Shown piece by piece: positions 52,450 through 60,895 of a stretch of 64,000 nucleotides of DNA. This DNA is from UBA10518 sp022837185 (GTDB lineage Bacteria > Desulfobacterota > Desulfobulbia > Desulfobulbales > Desulfobulbaceae): assembly GCA_034007705.1 (NCBI GenBank), contig JAVEQK010000001.1, forward strand, positions 124,001-188,000, given 5' to 3'. The position numbers and the translations under genes were made by a program. The first letter of the stretch is position 1; every line of letters starts with the position of its first letter. A model generated the notes under the pieces. That model saw only the letters and a program-made list of their open reading frames with translations. It made no database searches and was not told where the DNA came from.

Positions 52450-55131
52450 ATGACTTGCAGAGAAGTATACCTGGTTGACGCCAGTGCCTATATTTACCGG
52501 GCGTATCATGCCCTCACCCCCCTGCACAACTCGCATGGTCTGCCCACGCACGCGGTGTACGGCTTTACCACCATTCTGCGGCGGATCCTGCGGGAGCGGC
52601 AGCCCGAATACCTCGCCGTCGCTTTTGACACCAGGGGCCCGGTTTTCCGGCACCGGATCTATCCGGCCTACAAGGCCAACCGGCCGGCCATGCCCGACGA
52701 CCTGGCGGCCCAGATACCCTATGTCAAAAGGATTGTCCAATCCTATAACATTCTTGTCCTTGAGCATGCCGACCAGGAGGCCGATGATATGATCGCCTCT
52801 GCGGTTTGTCGGCTGGCCGGAGGGGAGTGCAGGGTGGTCATCGTATCCGGGGACAAGGATCTGCTGCAGCTGGTTACGGGCAATGTTTCCTTCTGGGACC
52901 CCATGAGTGACCGGACCATGAGTCCGGAAACAATCAGGGACAAATATGGACTGACCCCGGCCCAGCTTCTTGATTTTTTTGCCCTGACCGGCGACAGCTC
53001 CGACAACGTCCCCGGCGTGCCCGGAGTGGGGCCCAAAACAGCGGCAAAGCTGCTCAGGGAGTATGGCAGCCTGGAAAAGCTGTTCGCCTCCCTCGACGCC
53101 ATGAAGGCCTCCAGAGTCAGGGACAACCTGGCTGCGCACCGGGATGAGGCGTTTCTGTCCAGGGACCTTATCCGCCTCAATACGGAAGCGGAGGTTCCCG
53201 GCGACCGGGAGCGGTACAGGCTGCGGGAGCCGGACTCCGACGCCCTGCGGTCCCTGCTCGCGGAGCTTGAGTTTTACTCCCTGCTCAAGTCGGATGTCCC
53301 GCCCGCCAAGGTCGACACGCAGGGATTTTCCCTTGTCCAGACCAGGGAGCAGCTGCGGGAGTTGATCGACAGCCTTGCCGGGGCGCAACAGATCGTCATT
53401 GACACCGAGACCTCCTCCCTTGATCCGTTGACCACGGACCTGGTCGGCTTGTCCATCTGCGAAACCAGGGACCAGGTGTGGTACATTCCCTGCGGTCACC
53501 GGGATGAGGGTGCCGACCTTGTCCCGGACCAGCTCACCGTCGGGGAGATAACCGATGCCCTGCGTCCCCTGCTCGAGAAAACGGGGTTGCCGAAGATCGG
53601 CCATAACATAAAATTTGACCTGGCGGTGCTCGCCCTGCCGCACAACGGCGGGATCAACCTGACCCCGCCGCTGTACGACACCATGGTGGCGGCCTGGCTC
53701 ATCGATCCCGGCCGCCGGTCGTACAAGCTGGACGACCTCTGCCTGGAATTCGACGTGCAGATGACCTCCTTTGCCGAAGTCGTCGGCGGAGACAAGCGGG
53801 AGGACAGTTTCACCAGGGTGGAGCTGGGCAAAGCCAGAGACTACTGTTGCGAGGACGCCTTCGGCACGTCGCTGGTGTTTGAGGCCCAGCGGCCGCGGCT
53901 TGAGGACATGGGGCTCTGGAAACTGTTCGTCGAGTTGGAATGCCCGCTGATTCCCGTTCTTGCCGGGATGGAGCGGACCGGCATCATGGTCGACATCCGG
54001 ATGCTCGCCGAGCTGTCAGACGAGTTCGGCCGCAAGCTGGAGGAACTGGAACAGGACATCTACCGGCTGGCCGGCATGCGATTCAACGTCAATTCTCCCC
54101 AACAGCTCGGAGAGGTCCTTTTTGAAAGATTGAACCTGCCCCGGGGCCGGAAAACAAAGACCGGCTTCTCCACCGATGTCAAGGTGCTGGAGCGGCTTGG
54201 ACAGCATCATGAACTGCCGCGGCTGATCCTCAATTACCGCAACCTGGCGAAGCTCAAGTCAACCTATGTCGACAAGCTGAGCAGCATGGCGGCCAAGACC
54301 GACGGCCGGGTCCACACCTCCTTCAATCAGTGCGGAACGGCGACCGGCCGCCTCAGCTCGAGCAATCCGAACCTGCAGAATATTCCTGTCCGGACCGAGG
54401 ACGGGCAGCGGATCCGCTCGGCCTTCATCGCCGCCCCGGGCCATGTTCTCCTTGCCGGCGACTATTCGCAGATCGATCTCAGGGTCCTTGCCCACTATTC
54501 CGGGGACCAGGCCCTGCTGGAAGCCTTTCGCGCCGGCGGGGACATTCACCGGCAGACCGCGGCCGATATCTTTTTCGTCTCCCCCGGCCTGATTACTCCG
54601 GAAATGCGGAGGGTGGCCAAAACGATCAATTTCGGCATCGTGTACGGCATGTCGAGCTTCGGCCTGTCCAGCCAATTGAATATCAGCCGCAGGGAGGCGC
54701 AGGTATTCATCGACCGCTATTTCGATCACTATCCCGGGATCAAAGCCTTCATGGAGTCCATCGTCGAAAAGGCGAGGGAAGACGGTTACGTGTCGACCCT
54801 GCTGGGCCGGCGCCGTGTGCTGCCGGACATCAATCACCCGAACAGGACCCGCCGGGAATTTGCCGAAAGGACGGCGATCAACACCCCGATCCAGGGGACG
54901 GCGGCGGACATCATCAAGCTGGCCATGCTCAGGACCGACCGCGAACTGCGCGAACGGAGGCTCGGCGGCCGATTGATCCTCCAGGTCCATGATGAACTTG
55001 TCCTGGAAGTACCCGAGGAGGAAAGAGAGGCAACCGGGGAACTTCTGCGGGCGGCCATGGAAGATGTCGTCTCCCTCGATGTTCCGCTGGTGGTCAACCT
55101 CTCCGCCAATACCAGCCTGGCCAAGATATAG
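52450..55131 (+). CDS. polA: DNA polymerase I
   Basis: 893 residues. The 5' nuclease (residues 1-290: YLVDASAYIYRAYHAL, DKDLLQLV, GVGPKTAAKLL), the 3'-5' proofreading domain (about 310-500) with its acidic residues in IDTETSSLDPLT, GHNIKFDLAVL and RDYCCEDAFG, and the polymerase domain with motif A DYSQIDLRVLAHYS, motif B RRVAKTINFGIVYGMSSFG and motif C QVHDELVLEVP. All catalytic residues are present, so all three activities are expected. It replaces RNA primers and fills repair gaps. Confidence 0.97.
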   Translation: MTCREVYLVDASAYIYRAYHALTPLHNSHGLPTHAVYGFTTILRRILRERQPEYLAVAFDTRGPVFRHRIYPAYKANRPAMPDDLAAQIPYVKRIVQSYNILVLEHADQEADDMIASAVCRLAGGECRVVIVSGDKDLLQLVTGNVSFWDPMSDRTMSPETIRDKYGLTPAQLLDFFALTGDSSDNVPGVPGVGPKTAAKLLREYGSLEKLFASLDAMKASRVRDNLAAHRDEAFLSRDLIRLNTEAEVPGDRERYRLREPDSDALRSLLAELEFYSLLKSDVPPAKVDTQGFSLVQTREQLRELIDSLAGAQQIVIDTETSSLDPLTTDLVGLSICETRDQVWYIPCGHRDEGADLVPDQLTVGEITDALRPLLEKTGLPKIGHNIKFDLAVLALPHNGGINLTPPLYDTMVAAWLIDPGRRSYKLDDLCLEFDVQMTSFAEVVGGDKREDSFTRVELGKARDYCCEDAFGTSLVFEAQRPRLEDMGLWKLFVELECPLIPVLAGMERTGIMVDIRMLAELSDEFGRKLEELEQDIYRLAGMRFNVNSPQQLGEVLFERLNLPRGRKTKTGFSTDVKVLERLGQHHELPRLILNYRNLAKLKSTYVDKLSSMAAKTDGRVHTSFNQCGTATGRLSSSNPNLQNIPVRTEDGQRIRSAFIAAPGHVLLAGDYSQIDLRVLAHYSGDQALLEAFRAGGDIHRQTAADIFFVSPGLITPEMRRVAKTINFGIVYGMSSFGLSSQLNISRREAQVFIDRYFDHYPGIKAFMESIVEKAREDGYVSTLLGRRRVLPDINHPNRTRREFAERTAINTPIQGTAADIIKLAMLRTDRELRERRLGGRLILQVHDELVLEVPEEEREATGELLRAAMEDVVSLDVPLVVNLSANTSLAKI

Positions 55132-55435
55132 CAGGGCATCCTGCCGCAGCCAACAACGGGATCCGGACAATGTCGCCGGGGAAATTCCTTTTTTCAGGAT
55201 GGAGTTTGTTCGGGAATCCGGAATATTTTCCCAAGCCATTTGGCGATGGGCAACATTTTTCCCTTTGCTTTACCCGAAGAGAAGTGCTATTTATCGCTGT
55301 ATTGACTGCGCCGCCCGCCCAGGGTGTCTCAAGGAGGTAAGCGGCAACTTTCTGTTTTATCGTCATATTTGCTTTGTTGTTTTTGTCTTGTTGCCTGTTG
55401 CCAGAAATTGAACGGTTCATTGTGGAGCAGCGGTG
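55132..55435. other. Intergenic region after polA, no gene seen
   Basis: About 300 bases. It contains AAGGAGG at 55333-55339 but no ATG, GTG or TTG at usable distance behind it. A weak TTGCTT/17/TATTTA promoter-like pair is at 55267-55295. Nothing firmer can be said. Confidence 0.4.
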
Positions 55436-55507
55436 ATGTATATCCTGGTCATGCTGGAACTGAAATTGCATAAAGTGGAGCAAATGGTCTCGGAGGTGGA
55501 GGCATGA
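55436..55507 (+). CDS. Possible 23-residue leader peptide
   Basis: A 24-codon frame from ATG 55436 whose TGA overlaps the ATG of the next small ORF (ATGA); GGAG lies about 9 bases upstream. The peptide is MYILVMLELKLHKVEQMVSE followed by VEA. Coupling is the only support, so it may be chance. Confidence 0.25.
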   Translation: MYILVMLELKLHKVEQMVSEVEA

Positions 55508-55644
55508 CGCTGCGCATGGCAATTCGCATATTGATGTTAAGCCCGATCTATTTTCAATTGAGCGTGGCCCAGCGGCGGTCCCTGGTCCTTGAATACTGCC
55601 GGTTGTTCAAGGACAGTGAAGAGCAGGTCCTCCATAAAAAATAA
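55504..55644 (+). CDS. Small protein (46 residues), unknown
   Basis: ATG at 55504 with GGAGGTGGAGG directly upstream, a strong ribosome-binding site. It begins MTLRMAIRILMLSPIYFQLS and ends with a charged helix (LEYCRLFKDSEEQVLHKK). Too short for a family call. It precedes the PilZ gene by 23 bases and may be co-expressed with it. Confidence 0.45.
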   Translation: MTLRMAIRILMLSPIYFQLSVAQRRSLVLEYCRLFKDSEEQVLHKK

Positions 55645-55667
55645 CGAGCCGGCCTGAATCAGGGCTG

Positions 55668-56039
55668 ATGAAAACCTTTCCCGAAGTTGAAGAACGGCGC
55701 AAGGATAAGCGGTTTGAGGTCTGTGAAGGCGCCTTCGCCTTTATCAACAACACCCCCTTTGTCATCCGCAATATAAGCAAAGGCGGACTGAAGCTCCAGT
55801 CGGTGGTCTTTGATGATGTCCCGCCCCAGGACATGGCTCTTGATATTTTCCTGAAAAATGAAAATTTTTACCTGCAGGACATTCCGGTCCGTCTGGTGAG
55901 CATCGCCAACAATCATCCCAAAACTCCTTTCTCCTCCCTCCGGGTCAAGTGTCTCGGTCTCCAGTTCGGGGAGTTGAACCAGCAGCAGAAAACCCGGCTT
56001 GATTATTTCATCACCCGCAGTGCGGTTGCCGGGGCCTGA
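55668..56039 (+). CDS. PilZ-domain protein (c-di-GMP receptor)
   Basis: 123 residues, a single PilZ domain. ERRKDKRF gives the R-x3-R motif and NISKGGLK the [D/N]-x-S-x2-G motif that together clamp c-di-GMP; the rest is the six-stranded barrel (LVSIANNHPKTPFSSLRVKCLGLQF). It likely passes a c-di-GMP signal to a partner by contact. It lies upstream of the amidase/MamK-like pair but is separated from them by a promoter. Confidence 0.85.
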   Translation: MKTFPEVEERRKDKRFEVCEGAFAFINNTPFVIRNISKGGLKLQSVVFDDVPPQDMALDIFLKNENFYLQDIPVRLVSIANNHPKTPFSSLRVKCLGLQFGELNQQQKTRLDYFITRSAVAGA

Positions 56040-56119
56040 TGCGGTCAGCATTTTTTTGTCCGCCCCCTGCCGCTTCTGCCGTCACGCCCGTTCCCCCTGC
56101 TCTTCGTGAGAAGATCGGG

Positions 56120-56148
56120 TTGACAGTCCACCTTGTGCCACATATAAT
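56120..56148 (+). promoter_or_regulatory. Consensus sigma-70 promoter before the amidase gene
   Basis: TTGACA (56120-56125), 17-nt spacer, TATAAT (56143-56148): a perfect match in both boxes and spacing. The start site would be near 56155, leaving a leader of about 168 bases with a GCCGCC/GGCGGC hairpin (56190-56212) and an ATCCTG-A-CAGGAT repeat (56294-56306). Confidence 0.8.
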
Positions 56149-56322
56149 ACTCTGAGTTAATTGGGAATTATCCCCAAAGATACCCCGCTGGCCGCCCCGG
56201 GAACGGTGGCGGCGCAAACATGTAATTTATTGTTTTAATTTGGAAATAAGGCTTTTGTGCGTGCCTGTGCCGAAGTGACCGACGGAATTGACGTATCCTG
56301 ACAGGATGGGAAGCTGCCGCCA

Positions 56323-57498
56323 ATGACACCCCGTAATGCCGCCGACAACGTGCGATTGAAAAGCACAATCCTGCGTGGCGTGTACAACGAAAACCTCCGC
56401 ATAAACAGTCCCCGCCCGGACCCGGCGTCCGGCAGAAAGGGGAGGGAGGGGCGCCGGACCGCGCTTGTGTTTTCAGTACTTTTGGTTCTGGCCGTGACCG
56501 TCCTGTTTGTCAGATTCTTCCCCTCCATGGGGCCGGACGCCAGCGGGGAACCGGCTGCCGTTGCCTCCGCCACCGCATCCCCCGTTTCGATGGCCCCGGC
56601 CTATACTTCCGCCTCGCTGCCGTCCGCGAACCTATCATTTCCGGTCCCGCAGGCATCGTACGTCATGCGGCCGTACGATTCCCTGCCCCAGGACTTCAAC
56701 ACAGACCGGCTGCTTGACTACAGCCTTATTCTCAACAACGACATGGTGCGGCTGAGTTCGGTTTTCGGCCTTGACGTCCAGACAATCGTCATCGACCCGG
56801 GCCACGGGGGGGTGGACCCCGGAGCAATCGGGGTTCTGGGCACCAAGGAAAAGGACATCGTCCTCGACCTCGCCCACCGGCTGCGGGACAAGCTCATGGA
56901 GAGCGGCAGGTATAATGTCGTTCTGACCCGTGAGGGGGACAGCACCATGTCCCTGGCGGAACGGGTCGAATTTGCCAATTCCGGCCGCACGGACCTGTTC
57001 ATTTCCCTCCACGTCAACGCCCTGCCGCAGAAACGGGCCAATGTCATTGAAACCTACTATTACGGTCCGCCCTCCGACGCGGAGACCCTGCGCATCGCCG
57101 AACAGGAAAACAAGGGTTCCGGCATTCTGACCAGGGATTTTGCAAACATGATCAGGAAGATCGGCAACACGTTCAAGGAGCAGGAATCGGCAAGTCTGGC
57201 GGCCGCCATTCAACATAGTCTCTTCACGAACGTCAAAAAGTATGATAAGGATACTTCCGATGCCGGAATAAAGATCGCCCCGTTTGCTGTCTTGCTCGGC
57301 GTCGATGCGCCGAGCGTGCTGGTGGAGATTTCATGCATCAGCAAGAAGCAGGAGGAGCTGAAGCTGAATCTGCCCGCCTACCGCGAAGAAATAACTTCTT
57401 TTATCGCCGAAGGCACAAGCCGCTATCTTGCCAGAAGAAATCTGCAAGTCGTCAAAGGAGAGGAGAATGACCAAAAAGTCCGAGGCAAAAGAAGCTGA
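56323..57498 (+). CDS. Membrane-anchored N-acetylmuramoyl-L-alanine amidase (Amidase_3)
   Basis: 391 residues. A basic cytoplasmic N-terminus (1-45), one membrane helix (ALVFSVLLVLAVTVLFVRFF), a Ser/Ala/Pro-rich periplasmic linker, and the zinc amidase domain from about 150: VIDPGHGGVDPGA, LSLAERVEFAN-type helix, LFISLHVNA and VLVEISCIS supply the zinc ligands and catalytic Glu. It cuts the bond between MurNAc and the stem peptide during cell separation. E. coli AmiA-C are soluble after export, whereas this one is tethered. Its last 32 bases overlap the MamK-like actin gene. Confidence 0.88.
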   Translation: MTPRNAADNVRLKSTILRGVYNENLRINSPRPDPASGRKGREGRRTALVFSVLLVLAVTVLFVRFFPSMGPDASGEPAAVASATASPVSMAPAYTSASLPSANLSFPVPQASYVMRPYDSLPQDFNTDRLLDYSLILNNDMVRLSSVFGLDVQTIVIDPGHGGVDPGAIGVLGTKEKDIVLDLAHRLRDKLMESGRYNVVLTREGDSTMSLAERVEFANSGRTDLFISLHVNALPQKRANVIETYYYGPPSDAETLRIAEQENKGSGILTRDFANMIRKIGNTFKEQESASLAAAIQHSLFTNVKKYDKDTSDAGIKIAPFAVLLGVDAPSVLVEISCISKKQEELKLNLPAYREEITSFIAEGTSRYLARRNLQVVKGEENDQKVRGKRS

Positions 57499-58501
57499 TG
57501 AGAAGTTGATCGTCGGAATCGATCTGGGGACGTCAAGGAGCGCCATTTCCGCAAGCAATGGCAAGAGCATGTGGGTTGACAGCTATGTCGGCTGGCCGAA
57601 GGATTTCATCGCCAGGAAAGTGGTGGGCAACTCTGTTCTTTTCGGCAAGGATGCCCTGGAACACCGTCTTTCCCTCGACCTGTACCGTCCCCTCAAAAAC
57701 GGGGTCATCAAGGAAGGGACGACCCGGGACGAGGAGGCGGTCAAGGAACTGATCCATCACCTGATCACCCTGGTCAAGCCCAAAAAGGATAATTCCAAGG
57801 TCCGGGCGGTGGTGGGGGTGCCGGCTGAATCCTTCAAGGTCAACAAGGTGGCCATCAGGAAGGCGGTTTCCGATTTCGCCGAATCCCTGCTCGTTGTCTC
57901 CGAACCTTTTGCCATCGCCTACGGCGTCAATGCCCTGGACAATGCCATGGTCATCGACATCGGCGCCGGGACCATCGATTTCTGTATCATGCACGGGACC
58001 GTGCCGACGGATGAGGATCAGCGGACCGTGCTGCAGGCCGGGGACTATATCGATCAACAGCTGTACAATTTTATGGCGGAGCGTTACCCCCACTCGGATT
58101 TCAACCTGAACATGGTTCGCCGCTTCAAGGAGGAGTTCAGTTTCATCGGCGATCCGGAGCGGGCCGTCAAGGTCAACATCCCGGTCGACGGCAGGCCGAC
58201 CAAACATGATGTTACCGAGGAGATGCGAAGGGCCTGCGAAAGCATCCTGCCGGCCATCGTGGAAACCACCCTGGAATTGATCGCCAAATTCGACCCGGAA
58301 TACCAGGATGTTATCCGTCAGAACATTATCCTGGCCGGCGGCGGGAGTCAGATCCGCGGCATCGACAAGTACCTCGAAAACGTGCTCAGTGAATACGGCA
58401 AGGCCAAGGTGGAGGTTGTCGAGGACCCGCTGTTCTGCGGGGCCAATGGTGCCCTGTCCCTGGCCATGGACATGCCGGAAGATTACTGGACGGAGGTTTA
58501 G
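57467..58501 (+). CDS. MamK-like bacterial actin
   Basis: 344 residues from the ATG at 57467 (GGAGAGGAG upstream), inside the amidase 3' end. Phosphate loop 1 is VGIDLGTSRSAISA (about 16-29), loop 2 VIDIGAGTIDFCI, and the adenosine loop LAGGGSQIRGIDKYL. Stretches such as SYVGWPKDFIARKVVG, DLYRPLKNGVI, GTVPTDEDQ, KEEFSFIG and the C-terminal PEDYW follow MamK of magnetosome islands more closely than MreB or ParM, by recall. MamK forms cytoplasmic filaments that align magnetosomes. No other magnetosome gene is in the window, so the filament probably has another task, perhaps with the amidase. Confidence 0.85.
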   Translation: MTKKSEAKEADEKLIVGIDLGTSRSAISASNGKSMWVDSYVGWPKDFIARKVVGNSVLFGKDALEHRLSLDLYRPLKNGVIKEGTTRDEEAVKELIHHLITLVKPKKDNSKVRAVVGVPAESFKVNKVAIRKAVSDFAESLLVVSEPFAIAYGVNALDNAMVIDIGAGTIDFCIMHGTVPTDEDQRTVLQAGDYIDQQLYNFMAERYPHSDFNLNMVRRFKEEFSFIGDPERAVKVNIPVDGRPTKHDVTEEMRRACESILPAIVETTLELIAKFDPEYQDVIRQNIILAGGGSQIRGIDKYLENVLSEYGKAKVEVVEDPLFCGANGALSLAMDMPEDYWTEV

Positions 58502-58579
58502 TTAGGCCCAGCCGGCCTTCCCGCTCCCGTCTGCCGCCGGAGAACCGGAACGGCCGCGGCTCCGGGAGAGAGGTTTCCG

Positions 58580-59881
58580 CTATGGCCGTTCCGCAAGGGG
58601 GATGAACTTGCGGGCCGGTTCGCCGATATACACCTGCCGCGGTCGCCCTATCCTGGTGGCCGGATCCTCGTGCATTTCCTTCCACTGGGCAATCCAGCCG
58701 GGCAGCCTGCCCAAGGCGAACATGACGGTGAACATGTTGCTCGGGATGCCCAGCGCCCTGTAAATGATCCCGCTGTAGAAATCGACGTTCGGATAGAGAT
58801 TGCGCTCGATGAAGTATTCATCGTGCAGGGCTATCTCTTCCAGTTTGTAGGCAATGTCAAGCAGGGGGTCGGAGACGTTCAGGACCCTGAGGATCTCGTC
58901 GCAGGCCTTTTTGATTATCTTGGCCCGGGGATCGTAGGTTTTGTACACCCGATGGCCGAAGCCGGTCAGCCTGAAGGGATCGTTTCTGTCCTTGGCCTTG
59001 TTGATGTACCTCTCGAAGTTGCTGTCATCGGCGTAAATGGTCTCCAGCATGTCGAGCACCGCTTCATTCGCCCCGCCGTGGAGCGGGCCCCACAGGGCGT
59101 TGATGCCGGCGGCAATGGCGGCGTAGATGTTCACGCCCGCGCTGCCCACGAGCCTGACGGTCGAGGTCGAACAGTTCTGCTCGTGATCGGCATGCAGGAT
59201 CAGCAGCTTGTTGAGGGCGGTCACTATTTCCGGCCGCACGGTGTAAGGGCGGACGGGTTTGTCGAACATCATGTGGAGAAAGTTGCCGCAGTAGCACAGA
59301 TCATGCCGCGGGTAGACCAGGGGATGGCCAATGGATTTTTTGTAGGAAAAGGCGGCGATGGTCCTGATTTTTGAAATCAGCCTGGTCGATGTTTCATCAA
59401 AATCCTCAAGGGGATTCGCGCTCATCTCGGGATAAAAATTGCAGAGGCTGTTCACCATGACGGAGAGTATGGACATCGGCGAGGCATGGGAGGGGAAGTG
59501 GTCAAAAAAATGAATCATGTCCTCGTGGATGAGGGCGAAGCGGCCGATGAGCTGTTTGAATGCTTCCAGTTCCGCGGCATTGGGAAGCTTGCCGTGCAGG
59601 AGCAGATAGGCGACCTCGACGAACAGGCAGTTTTTGGCCAGGTCCTCGATATCGTAGCCGCGATAGCGGAGAATCCCTCCCCTGCCGTCGAGGTAGGTGA
59701 CGGAACTGGTGCAGGAACCGGTGTTTTTGTAGCCGGAGTCCAGGGTAATGTACCCTGTTTCCCGCAGCAGGTTTGAGATGTCGATGGCCTTATCACCCAT
59801 GGTGCCTTCTACCAGGGGCAGGTGATAGGTCTTGCCGTTGATCTTGAGTTCCGCGGCGGATGCAGTTGTCGTGTATGTCAT
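58580..59881 (-). CDS. gltA: Citrate synthase
   Basis: 433 residues; AGGAGGT upstream of the ATG. The catalytic residues lie in LHADHEQNCSTSTVRL (His), TGFGHRVYKTYDP (His) and YPNVDFYSG (Asp). Length and N-terminal beta domain fit the hexameric, NADH-sensitive GltA type of Gram-negatives. It condenses acetyl-CoA and oxaloacetate. Standalone, convergent with the MamK-like gene. Confidence 0.96.
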   Translation of the reverse strand: MTYTTTASAAELKINGKTYHLPLVEGTMGDKAIDISNLLRETGYITLDSGYKNTGSCTSSVTYLDGRGGILRYRGYDIEDLAKNCLFVEVAYLLLHGKLPNAAELEAFKQLIGRFALIHEDMIHFFDHFPSHASPMSILSVMVNSLCNFYPEMSANPLEDFDETSTRLISKIRTIAAFSYKKSIGHPLVYPRHDLCYCGNFLHMMFDKPVRPYTVRPEIVTALNKLLILHADHEQNCSTSTVRLVGSAGVNIYAAIAAGINALWGPLHGGANEAVLDMLETIYADDSNFERYINKAKDRNDPFRLTGFGHRVYKTYDPRAKIIKKACDEILRVLNVSDPLLDIAYKLEEIALHDEYFIERNLYPNVDFYSGIIYRALGIPSNMFTVMFALGRLPGWIAQWKEMHEDPATRIGRPRQVYIGEPARKFIPLAERP

Positions 59882-60085
59882 GGCAGGTACCTCCTGTTGG
59901 CCGGCACTTGGTTCGTGTCGGCCCGGTTTTTATTTGTCAAGATGCCGGCGTTTGATCCAGGTGTCCGTGAACCGGAGAATCCGGGCAGCGGCGTGCCTCT
60001 TCGAAAACATAAGGATTTCCGGGTGCCGGTCCGAGCGGGACCGGCCATGCGGTGTGAACCGGCTCGAGGGGTATGGTTACTTTTG
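59882..60085. other. Divergent intergenic region (gltA/thiE)
   Basis: Holds the upstream regions of both genes. A perfect hairpin GCCGGTCC/GGACCGGC lies near 60022-60043 without a T run. I looked for a thiamine-pyrophosphate riboswitch before thiE and found none of its conserved blocks. Confidence 0.45.
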
Positions 60086-60114
60086 GTGACAGCAACCCAA
60101 AATAGTACTATAAT
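60086..60114 (+). promoter_or_regulatory. Promoter of thiE
   Basis: GTGACA (60086-60091), 17-nt spacer, TATAAT (60109-60114): five and six of six matches. Transcription would begin near 60121, about 70 bases before thiE. Confidence 0.7.
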
Positions 60115-60190
60115 ATTTTCTGATGAATAATTCAAGACGGCTGGTTCAAGGGCGCTGGCCGGAGACAGGCCGGACGGCCGGCAGGGAGCG

Positions 60191-60895
60191 ATGCAGGCAG
60201 AAAGAAGCGAAGTGTACCGCCAGCGGCTGAAACGGTTCACCGATGAGGTCTCGGTGTATCCCGTTTCCTGTGAACGGCTGGCCGAAGGCCGTACCGACAT
60301 GTTCTGGCTGGACGAGGTGTTGCGGGGAGGGGCAAAGATTGTCCAGCTCAGGGACAAGTCTTCAACCGATCGGGTGCTGCTGGAGAAGGCACGGTATTTC
60401 AGACGCAAAACCCTGGTGGCGGGTGCGCTCTTCGTGGTCAACGATCGGGTGGATATTGCTCTGCTCGCCGATGCCGACGGCGTCCACGTCGGCCAGCAGG
60501 ACCTGCCGCCCTGGGAAATCGCCCGGCTCGCCCCCGACATGCTGATAGGCATTTCCTGCAACCGGGAGGAGCAGGCGCGGCAGATCGCCCGCCTGGAACG
60601 GGAGCTGGGGCCGGCGGTTTCCTATTACAACATCGGCCCCCTTTATCCTACCCGGACCAAGGATGGTCTGACGGAGTTTATCGGTCCGGAAAGCATACGA
60701 CGGTTTTCGGCCCACCTCTCCCTCCCCTTCACCGTGATGGGGGGGATCAAACCGGAGCACATCGAGGAGCTGGCCGCCCTCGGCGCCCGGCGTATCGCCG
60801 TGGTCACCGCCCTGACGAGGGCCGCCGATATCGCGGGGGAAACAGCCCGGTGGGTCCGAACCATTACCCGGGCCCGGAGAAAAAACGATGTATGA
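60191..60895 (+). CDS. thiE: Thiamine-phosphate synthase
   Basis: 234 residues with a (beta/alpha)8 fold. GGAKIVQLRDKSS binds the pyrimidine pyrophosphate, VVNDRVDIALLADADGVHVGQQDLP the Mg2+ and thiazole phosphate, and NIGPLYPTRTKDG plus VMGGI complete the site. It joins HMP-PP and thiazole phosphate to thiamine phosphate. An extra N-terminal 20 residues precede the core. Overlaps the next gene by 8 bases. Confidence 0.94.
   Translation: MQAERSEVYRQRLKRFTDEVSVYPVSCERLAEGRTDMFWLDEVLRGGAKIVQLRDKSSTDRVLLEKARYFRRKTLVAGALFVVNDRVDIALLADADGVHVGQQDLPPWEIARLAPDMLIGISCNREEQARQIARLERELGPAVSYYNIGPLYPTRTKDGLTEFIGPESIRRFSAHLSLPFTVMGGIKPEHIEELAALGARRIAVVTALTRAADIAGETARWVRTITRARRKNDV

Noticed and set aside
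56323..58501. Part of a magnetosome gene island
   Set aside because: Only the MamK-like actin is present; no mamA, mamB, mamE, mamI, mamM, mamO, mamP or mamQ-like gene is in the window.
59882..60190. TPP riboswitch before thiE
   Set aside because: None of the conserved thiamine-box segments was found between the promoter and thiE.
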